A stretch of DNA of 64,000 nucleotides, taken from NCBI GenBank assembly GCA_963971575.1, contig OZ020611.1, positions 206,316,743 to 206,380,742 of the forward strand, read 5' to 3'. The stretch's first letter is position 1. Every line of letters begins with the position of its first letter. Position numbers and translations under genes: made by a program. Below the pieces are notes generated by a model. The model had not been told where the DNA came from. It saw nothing but the letters and a program-made list of their open reading frames with translations, and ran no database searches. Source of the stretch: Liopterus haemorrhoidalis. Taxonomy: Eukaryota > Arthropoda > Insecta > Coleoptera > Dytiscidae. Positions 56,091-64,000 of this stretch are shown one piece after another.

Positions 56091-56288
56091 GCTGGTACAA
56101 CCACGTTTAAATTCAGCAGTCCATTTTTTACTGCGGAAAATTAAAAAGCAGAGTCATCGTACAAATATTTACCCATTAATTTTTAAATAAATCGATACAT
56201 ATTCATTTTGATCACATGTCTCTGTTGTTTGTCCAGTATTATCAGGACATCAATATTTATCTACTTATCTTCAAGAAACCAACACGTA

Positions 56289-57597
56289 CAAGGTGTCTCA
56301 AAAGAAATTTTATATTTAGTGGATCGATTAAAAAAAAGTAAGCCGTATATAGAAAAAATGTTTATTAATTATTAAAATACACTTTTTGGGGATTTATTTC
56401 TTAAAAATAATATCGTCTAAATGTAGACCCTCGCGTTCTCGGCACTCATTTAATCGAACAGTAAAATTACTTATGACGTCTCGGCAGGTGGACTCAGAGA
56501 TGGCTGCCATTTCGTGACGGATATTTTCTTTCAAATGCGCCAGTGAAGTCGGTTTATTGGCGTAAACTTTAGATTTAAGATAACCCCATAGGAAAAAGTC
56601 CATAGGGGTTAAATCTGGACTGCGTGGAGGCCAATTTATGGCACCTCTCCGGGAGATCAATTTGCCTGAGAAAATTTCACGAACACGTGGCAGAGACATA
56701 TTGGACGTGTGTGAAGTTGCTCCGTCCTGTTGGAACCATGTTCTTTGGTTATAACCAGGAAAGTTTTGCAGTTCAGGTACCAAGAAGTTGTCTAACATCT
56801 TTACATAACGCTCTGAATTCACTGTAACTGCACGCCCCCTTTCGTCTTCAAAAAAGTAAGGGCCGATAATTCCTCGCGCCGACTTCGCAGCCCATACAGT
56901 CACTTTAGGCGAATGTAGGGGTTTCTGATGTTTGCGTTTCGGCTTCGTTGCACTCCAGTAGCGGCAGTTCTGCTTATTTACGTGGCCATTAAGATGAAAA
57001 TGAGCTTCATCCGAAAACAAAATGTTGGTAAACGTTGAAAATCGCTCAATCACCTGATTTACGAAATTAAGCCTCTGACTGGCCTCTTGGGGCTTTAATT
57101 CTTGCACCAATTGAATTTTGTAGGGGTGCAGCTTTAGGTCTTTGTGCATAATGCGATGTAATGATGATCTATGCACATTTAAAGCACTTACGCGCTTCCG
57201 AATTGAAAGGTTCGGGTCGTCACGAACAGACTGATTAACATTCTCCACGTTTTCTACCGTTCTTGATGACCTAGGTCGCCCGGATTTTGATTTATCCAGC
57301 GTTGTACCAGTCTCTTCAAACTTTTTAATCCAATGTCGAATGAGAGGAATGCTTGGCGAATCATTTAAGTGGCGAAAACCTCGAATACTACAGAATTTTC
57401 TACACGCTACAGTCGCCGAATCACCGTTTTTGTAAAACTCTCGCACGCATAACGCGCGGTCTGCTCCCGAGAAACGCTCCATAGCGACTGAATTCCCAAG
57501 AGCCAGGCTACCGATTGACATAACCCCCGCGCCCCTCGGATCCGTTGCGTTCACGCAGTAAGCTAAATAAATATAAAATTTCTTTTGAGACACCTTG
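56289..57597 (-). mobile_element. complete DD41D Tc1/mariner-type transposon
   Basis: The terminal repeats CAAGGTGTCTCAAAAGAAAT then TTTATATTTA (56289-56318) and their exact complement at 57568-57597 match over 30 bases. TA flanks both ends (56287-56288 and 57598-57599). The 1,309-bp element has one uninterrupted transposase reading frame and is the only structurally complete, apparently intact transposon in this window. Two shorter derivatives are at 37869 and 48971. Confidence 0.95.
56394..57521 (-). CDS. intact DD41D-type Tc1/mariner-family transposase (375 aa)
   Basis: This enzyme should bind the element's terminal repeats and perform cut-and-paste transposition in the nucleus. The ATG at 57521 (MSIGSLALGN) was chosen; the frame extends upstream into the terminal repeat only through a GTG codon. 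A later ATG (MERFSGADRA) is an alternative. Residues 14-80 form a DUF4817-type HTH (RALCVREFYKNGDSATVACR; IRHWIKKFEETGTTLDKS). GRPRSSRTVENVENVNQSVR and the second HTH (IRKRVSALNVHRSSLHRIMH) follow. Catalytic aspartates: D171 in ILFSDEAHFH, D266 in WFQQDGATSH and D308 in LTPMDFFLWG, with 41 residues between the last two (DD41D). The frame runs to FKK and stop with no internal stop or shift. Known DD41D families (rosa, Visitor) are the nearest type by signature; membership was not tested. Confidence 0.93.
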   Translation of the reverse strand: MSIGSLALGNSVAMERFSGADRALCVREFYKNGDSATVACRKFCSIRGFRHLNDSPSIPLIRHWIKKFEETGTTLDKSKSGRPRSSRTVENVENVNQSVRDDPNLSIRKRVSALNVHRSSLHRIMHKDLKLHPYKIQLVQELKPQEASQRLNFVNQVIERFSTFTNILFSDEAHFHLNGHVNKQNCRYWSATKPKRKHQKPLHSPKVTVWAAKSARGIIGPYFFEDERGRAVTVNSERYVKMLDNFLVPELQNFPGYNQRTWFQQDGATSHTSNMSLPRVREIFSGKLISRRGAINWPPRSPDLTPMDFFLWGYLKSKVYANKPTSLAHLKENIRHEMAAISESTCRDVISNFTVRLNECREREGLHLDDIIFKK

Positions 57598-57599
57598 TA

Positions 57600-57702
57600 T
57601 TACGTATTGGTTCTTTTGTATATTATTTAATTTTGTTCAAACATGTCTGATGTCTGTTCAGGGTTATATGAACACCAATATTTATCTAGCAATATTTATA
57701 AA
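57600..57702. other. short spacer
   Basis: AT-rich flank of the DD41D element. CAATATTTATCTA occurs here and also in the left flank near 56250. Confidence 0.3.
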
Positions 57703-59070
57703 ATTTACGTGAAGTGTGAATTTTCACACATTTCAGGATTTTATAGGTATTTAGACAGTGAATGAAGATTATTAGAAGGCTAAACGATTAATGCCTGTCA
57801 TTCCATAACACAGTTACAAGTGTTAGTTGCAGTTAGATTTTTTTCTACCGTGTATCATATATCTCTAATAATACCATAATATACATTTTACCGCATTTTT
57901 TTTTTTTTTTTTAGCTATGTAATTGCAAAAATATCATTCAAATCCAGACCTGGCAACACTGCGGGCGATCTTTTGTCACGCAAGAGCATAACGCATTGAC
58001 GAATAAGAGAATATAAGATAGACATTGTTTATATTGCGAGTATATGAAAAACAGATTCTCTACTAGAAATGGAATCCTATCAAACGGCCAGTTATTTATT
58101 TATTTTCCTAGTCGATATTTGCAAAATAAATTTACGTACCTCTCTACCCATAACAAAATGTATCCATGTATATATAAATATATTTTTTTAATTTTAGCTA
58201 AGATATTAAACGAAAATTTTAATACTTGGCAAAACTTAGTCAAAATGAAATGTATTTCAAAAATCAATTACCGGTCCTTAATCTGCACTTAAAGAGCTTC
58301 CATTTAATATCCCCACAATAAAATTTAAATTAAAAAAAAAAAATCAATAACACAAAAACTATAACATTTTCCAAAAAGGAAATCGAATAAAAAATTTCTC
58401 TCAAACCTTTCCGGTTACATTGCTTAGAATATATTCAGATTTTTAATTTAACCCCTTACTGTTAAAAGGTGCGGGACACTGATTTTTTAGTACGTTTTTG
58501 GAAAAAATCGTATTGAAATAAAAAAAATAAATAAAAAATTACTTTCCGTTCCTTTATCCACATCTTAAGAGCTTTCTTTTGATACCACACAATAAATTTT
58601 CAAAAAAAATCTTTATTTTTCTAAAAACCAATATGATCAGAATTTCCTGTTGAACTATGCCGGTTCCCATCAATGTACATTATTGAGATTTTTTTCATAA
58701 ACCCTTCTGGGATATAGGATGGGGAACAAAAGTTTTTTGCCATTATATTGACAAAAACCCCATAAAAAAAGGTTTTTCAAAAATAAAAATTACACGCATT
58801 AAGAGGTGTCATTTGATACCCCACTCAAAATTTTAAAAAATATTTATTTTTCCATTAAATGCATATTTGTTTATATTTATTCCGCGCTGTATTTTTTTGA
58901 ACTCTCTATAGTTTTCCTATATGTGAGTCAAAAAATTGTACAAGTATGCCAAATTTCATCTTTCTATGTTCAACAGTTTGGCTACAATTTCTACCGTACA
59001 GACAGACAAACAGACACATGAGTGACGTTATAAGGGTTTTTTGGTGGTCATACCTACAAAACCCTTAAAA
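57703..59070 (-). repeat. family M modular repeat, divergent copy 7
   Basis: On the minus strand it starts TTTTAAGGGTTTTGTAGGTA (59070), TGTCTGTTTGTCTGTCTG, block GTAGCCAAACTGTTGAAC with GATGAAATTTGGCATAC. Two ~210-bp modules follow (about 58790-58600 and 58580-58380). After a less similar stretch it reaches a 3' end ATCCTGAAATGTGTGAAAAT then TCACACTTCACG at 57703-57740. Some foreign AT-rich DNA may be included at 57760-58330. Confidence 0.6.
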
Positions 59071-59074
59071 ATTC

Positions 59075-60273
59075 TATAATTGTGATGCACGCAAAAATTA
59101 ATGTATAATTCGAACCAATTATATATTATAATACACAAATAACATCCTGCTGTAATTGAAACCTGTATCCTAACTGAATTCAACTGTCACATATCCCGAT
59201 AAACAAAAGGGAAACAATAGCTTGATTTCCTTGAAACATACAATGCATCCAATATAATAAACAAGTGAATTAAAACAAATAATTGAATGAAAAAATACAA
59301 ACCGATTTTGTCAATAACCCATTTCCGACAGTGCTGTGATATGTTTACGTGTGTTACGTTGTTTATCTTGCTGTATATGTTGATACGTTTTTATAGTTAA
59401 ATGTAAACGTCACAGGTCTCTTTTTTATTTTGAAACATTATCATTAACACAAAAAGCATTATATAATTTAAGCATTGCAATTCAACGCCTGACACTTTAT
59501 AAACTAAAAATAAAATGAGAAATCGCTGTTTAATTAATGTATTGATTAATTTTGTTAATTATTTATTTTGCTTAGTAATTAATTACATGCTGTTATTTTG
59601 AAAGTATCAGGAAAAATATGTAGAAAATGAATTCTTCTTCATTTATCTCCCGAGACGAAAGTTGATTAATAGCTGGTGGTAATCATACGGGGTGTTTCAA
59701 ATTGACCGTTCTAATTTTTATTTGACACATGTGTATCATATAGTGAGTGTATGAACTTATATACATATTTCTTTGATAGAAGTGAGGTTACGATCAATAA
59801 TGAAGAAGAATCCAATTCTTGAAAAACTGTTTGACTAAGCGAAATGTAAGAAGTCAATAAGATAAAGAACACCAAATATACAATAAACAAACACAACTGC
59901 CATATTCATATAAGCATAAAGAAAAAAGATTTGACTTCGTTCGTTTGCGATACGTAAATCAATCTTATTCTTACTAGAATAAGAGTATTGCTTAGTCATG
60001 TGATCTGTAATGAATTTATTATCTACGCAAATTAGGCGGAAAAAATCTAAAAGCGAATGTAAGAAATGAATCTTGAGAAACATATTGCAGCCCAAATTTT
60101 CATATGCCTTCAACATATTCTTTACTATGGTTACATAATTGTCTGACTTAGAATTTCCTAGAAAGTTTTTTACCATTTCTTTAAAACATATCCAACCAGT
60201 TTTTTCTTTTGAATTTGGCTTCTTACCGAATACTCCATCTTACATTAAATGTCTTATTTGAGGCCTTATAAAT
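59075..60273. other. no recognised gene
   Basis: AT-rich. Open frames at 59711-59896 and 59835-60176 (minus) lack family signatures; their hydrophobic, low-complexity look is common in AT-rich non-coding DNA. Confidence 0.3.
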
Positions 60274-60281
60274 ATTCCTTC

Positions 60282-61442
60282 CAGTAGCGTAGCCAGAAAT
60301 TCCTCTGGGGGGGGGGTGTTCAAAACGCATTGTTTTTATAAAATTAAACCATATACTTTATATTATGCAATGTATTTATTCTTTTCAAAAGAAATTTATA
60401 TGTAACTATAATCACAATAAGAACCAAAATTCATTTCAACAGAAAATATAATTTAAAAAAATAACATAAAATAGAACACAGTAATTTAATTATTAGCAGA
60501 ATATATAATCAATAAATAATCATAACAATAATCGTTGAGGTGATTTCTTCATTTCATCTATTACTTCATATTCTTCTACATGTATTTCCCAATGAACAAT
60601 AATTTCCCAATAATTTAACAAATTTATAGTAGTAAATATGACGAGTAGATATGCTTCATTTCTTGCAGATTTACTAGATTTTGAAATCTAGTGATATTTA
60701 GTGATAGAATGGGACTTTTGACCAGTTCTTTTTTACATTGTAAATCAGTATTTTATAAAATTTGTAGGTTATGGTAAGATAATTTATCAGTTTAAAATGT
60801 CAGTTTCATTAGAGCTTGACAATGAATTTGTCAATTCATAATCAAATTTGACATTTGCTGTTGTATTTTGCGTAGATTAGCCAACATCAAGCTGCGCCAA
60901 GGTACTATGGCGCCGAGGTGCAAGACAAAAATTGCCAGAGAAATTGCTATCTACTTCCACACTGCGTTAGGATATGGACTTTGTTCCTTTCACGTAACAC
61001 AAATTCAATTAATTGAAATACTAATGGTAAACGTAAATATAATTATTTTAATTTATGAATGAATTTTCGTGTATTTAATATATCACATTGAACGTCAACT
61101 CTTTTATTTTACATCATACAAAATACAAATCTGCAAACATCAAACATGCGAGAACTGAGGTTTCCTGGGTTTCACGTGAAATACACTACGCTTTTGACTC
61201 TTAAATTTTACTTGTCGAACTAAAATTTTCGGGCAATATTTAAATTTTAAATTGATACTTTGATAATTAAATTGATAATTTGATATTCTATAATAATTGG
61301 GGCTGTTGCTATTTTTCTTGGTTTGAAGTTTACTGTTATAATGATATAGAAAATTATGTCCTCATAGTTATACGTGCAGGTGTGTATTTACTATCCAGGG
61401 GGGGGGCTACAGCCTCTTAGCCCCTTCTTGGCTACGCCACTG
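60282..61442. mobile_element. hAT-type non-autonomous element with perfect 8-bp duplication
   Basis: The ends CAGTAGCGTAGCCAGAAAT and TTCTTGGCTACGCCACTG are inverted with few mismatches, each followed inwards by a G- or C-run (CTCTGGGGGGG / CCAGGGGGGGGG). The duplication ATTCCTTC is identical at 60274-60281 and 61443-61450. The 1,161-bp interior has no recognisable transposase; a 64-residue frame at 60868-61062 has no signature. Confidence 0.88.
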
Positions 61443-61639
61443 ATTCCTTCTTTAATTTTTGCCTCACTTATCCTTGGAAATTTAGTCTTCAAATACACAA
61501 AACTGTCACCATCTTTATCCATACCCTTGACAATATTTTTCTGGAAGTTGAAGACATGTAATTTCTATAAGTAATGAATCAAAAAATTATGATTTAGTGA
61601 TGACCCATCAAGCATTCAGTAATAGTACTTTTGTTTCCT

Positions 61640-62850
61640 TTTATTTGTTGGCTTTAGTTGCTTTGGCTATTAGCCAAATATAAATGAAGAGATTACAATG
61701 TTTTAAAAATTACATTTATAATTTGATATTTTCATAATAATATAGCTTTAATATAGTTCTAAATAATTTCATAAATATCTAGAGAATTAGTTGCAAAAGT
61801 TGTAATATTAGTAGGTATGGATATTTTTTGGACAACAAAATTTTGTATGAATAAGTTACGATTACGAAAATGAATTGGGCATTCAAACAATAAATGGTTC
61901 AAATCGCTGACAGACAAATTATTTCACGGACAGAAAAGAGACGAAACCATATTAATTCTAAGCATATTATACGGAGTGAAGGTGTGATTAAATCTAAGCC
62001 GGATAAAAGTGCATATAAAATATCTGCTTTGGTGAGAAGAAAACCAAAGCTTTCTAGGAAGAAGAGGTTGAATTGGACCATAGTATGATCCTTTGAACGA
62101 GAATCTATGTATTTTTCTTGCCATTGGTTGTATATGGAAGATTTGAAGATTGACATAATCTCATTATTGTTTAGAGCAATATTTAAGAGGTGGCCATTTA
62201 CAGCTGCTTCTTTGGCTAGAAGATCTATCCAGCATATTTTTTATAATTTTACCGCTGATTGTAAGAACGTTAAAGCATTTAATAACATCATGAATTAGTG
62301 AATAGTTCTTTTTCTCAAAACCAAGGTAACTCAATTTTTGGACGGCGCTTTTACAATAAAAACAAATAACAAATTCATTATGAAAGTGACATATTATCTG
62401 GTAGCTTAAATTTTAGGCTAAAATTGCGCTGGGGAACTAAAACGGCGCAACCTACGCCATTTATTGATTTTGATCCGTTAGTATATATATGTTGTACATT
62501 TGGCCATTTTAATTTTATCTTATCCAAAACTGATAGGTCGTTTTTCCGATAATTTGAGGAAGATATCTGGATCATATTATGATCAGTAAATAATTATGAA
62601 AATCGAAAATAAGAAAAGCATGGAATATTATGGTTAACAGCACGAAGTGGTGAGATGTTCAATAGACTTAAAGAGGTTTCTGTTATTAAGGACATGTTTC
62701 TATTTCACCAATAATTCGACGTTAGATCCTCTGTACAATATTGACCAATAGGTATGAACTTTTGATCTGCATACGATGAAGTATAAATCTTGCTGATAGA
62801 ATTTTTCTGCGCAGTTCAAGCGACATTACGTTTGCTTCAACTATTAATGT
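61640..62850 (-). pseudogene. non-LTR retrotransposon (I/Jockey-group) C-terminal region with RNase H-like domain
   Basis: On the minus strand from about 62850: EANVMSLELRRKILSARFIL, HRMQIKSS (connector), later LSVLDKIKLKWPNVQHIYTN and GSKSINGVGCAVLVP, an RNase H start in which the first catalytic D (YTDGS) is N. Further on come WLAREIHR-like remains, YFICTFIRLRFNHTFTPYNM, and LSVSDLNHLLFECPIHFRNR, the zinc-knuckle-like C..H...C end found downstream of RNase H in such LINEs. The reverse transcriptase core lies beyond recognition. Several stops make it dead. Confidence 0.75.
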
Positions 62851-63828
62851 AATAGTACTTAAACCGTTAAATGTTGATATTTTTTAATTTTAGGTGATGA
62901 ATAAAGTTTTAGTATGTTTTCATGTTAAGGTAATTATAACACACAATAACCAGTAAAAATTTCTCTATGGCAAAAAATCATGTCGAGTAGTGTTATTTGA
63001 CACTTTTAGAAACTAATATAGAATTTACGATTTCATTTTCTTCTTCATGATATTAGGGTTTCAAGATATAATAAAAGCATGCCTGCACTTATCGTAAGTG
63101 TATTTTCTAAGAAATAAAATAATCTATATCATTTAATATATTTTTCTCTAATTGGATAAATTTAATTTTGATTTTTTTTCGAGTTATTTTTGAAATAACC
63201 CGAAAATGGCCACCCTTACAGCGAGTATTGTACCTGGCTCCTGTTAGTAGCCTCCACATGAATTTATCTGCATTTATAAATCTCTGTACAAAAAGTCAGC
63301 TTGTCAGCTTAAGGGATTAATCCATGACGTCATACCAGAAGTTTTACAAAATATTAATAATAATTTGTAAAATATATCGAAATCCTTCTAAAATATTGGC
63401 TGTATGATGACATCGTCGCTGATGCCAATTTAGGCCCACATATAAGCCCACCCCTCTCTGCAAATAAACAATAATAAATTTACTTATTTTACGGATCTAT
63501 TTTTGACATGATCCCCCAGAACATATTTCTATGTACGCGTACTATTACATACCCTATCCATATGTAAAACACATTTTAAATCACACTAACCTACAAATAT
63601 ATTCAAACTTATGTAAACAGGACGTCTCAAAAAAATAACATCGTTTTGCAAAGAGGACACGGTCATAGGTCTCCTTTTAAAACCGGCACGACATTTAGTA
63701 CCTTTCGGCCTTGAATTATCTACATTTCTATACATTAATTCAGTGTGATATATATATTTACACATTTTAAAATAACTCTAAATCTATAAATTTACAGATT
63801 CTAATATTAGTCTTCACAAAAAGACATT
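62851..63828. other. no recognised gene
   Basis: AT-rich. A TGACGTCA octamer lies near 63325. No coding similarity or paired ends were seen. Confidence 0.3.
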
Positions 63829-64000
63829 TTAATATCTTGTACTGTCTAATAATCTGACGTTTTCTTCCATTATATTTGCTCTTCTTTCGAGGATCTCCTT
63901 CATCCATAGGTTCCCACTGCCTGCCTCATCCAACACTCTGCACATTGAACGAATTTCTCCTACTCCGCTACAGGACAGTAGGTGTTGAATTGACTCTGTG
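63829..64000 (-). pseudogene. open frame running off the window edge, possibly LINE C-terminus
   Basis: On the minus strand from the edge: TESIQHLLSCSGVGEIRSMC, RVLDEAGSGNLWMKEILERR, ending LLDSTRY and a stop at 63829-63831. ESIQHLLSC recalls the E..EH.L..C tail after RNase H in some LINEs, but it could be part of an unrelated exon. It is partial because the window ends, so function cannot be assigned. Confidence 0.3.

Noticed and set aside
56624..56827. Plus-strand frame inside the intact DD41D element
   Set aside because: Antisense shadow of the transposase gene; no family signature.
57522..57593. Extending the DD41D transposase start to 57593
   Set aside because: The upstream codon is GTG within the terminal inverted repeat; in a eukaryote the first ATG (57521) is the better start.

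Overview
The window looks like a gene-poor, transposon-saturated stretch of an arthropod, most likely insect, nuclear genome. It is AT-rich and full of homopolymer and (TCTG)n/(ATT)n/(TA)n tracts. Its coding traces are almost all relics of mariner, DD41D Tc1/mariner-type, hAT, PIF/Harbinger and pogo-like DNA transposons and of non-LTR retrotransposons. No intact host gene, tRNA gene for translation, rRNA gene or CRISPR array was seen. The only host-derived coding sequence recognised is a frameshifted, apparently intronless copy of N-myristoyltransferase at about 5.24-6.06 kb.

Layout. 0-7 kb: an RTE-like LINE fragment (minus), hAT ends, an internally deleted hAT with its terminal repeats and C-terminal domain (3562-4215), a tRNA-derived SINE, the Nmt pseudogene, and a hAT MITE inside an older hAT relic. 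10-13.2 kb: one copy of a modular ~1 kb repeat family (called M here), a hAT MITE with a perfect 8-bp duplication, a long fold-back and a pogo-like relic. 13.5-15.4 kb: a Harbinger inserted in a Harbinger MITE. 15.5-17.8 kb: a LINE split by a hAT. 18.1-19.9 kb: two abutting mariners. 20.6-23.9 kb: a MITE, a LINE split by a deleted mariner, and a second LINE. 25.7-29.8 kb: a mariner split by a MITE, a SINE, and LINE and mariner fragments. 30.2-36.1 kb: three M-family copies, a Harbinger MITE and a long hairpin. 36.2-42.9 kb: a MITE, a Harbinger, a deleted DD41D copy, hAT, a second SINE copy, a pogo/Tigger-like element and a second deleted mariner. 44-52 kb: a LINE, a CCAAT minisatellite, a mariner inside a mariner, a MITE abutting a second deleted DD41D copy, an M copy and another deleted mariner. 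52-59 kb: M copies, a long inverted repeat, a LINE and the only intact transposase of the window (DD41D, 56394-57521, minus). 60-64 kb: a 1.16-kb hAT-type element, a LINE with RNase H remains, and an open frame at the edge.

How it fits together. The intact DD41D element carries terminal repeats matching those of the two deleted copies and is a plausible trans-acting source for them. Nested insertions with preserved duplications (8 bp for hAT, TAA for Harbinger, TA for mariner and DD41D) give a relative order of events. The most novel-looking structure is family M. Related ~1 kb repeats carry unrelated tRNA-like (pol III box A/B) cassettes at the same internal position, tandemly reiterated ~210-bp modules, and a conserved palindromic end.

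All calls come from reading the sequence by eye. Family names rest on motifs and terminal-repeat/duplication logic, not on database searches.
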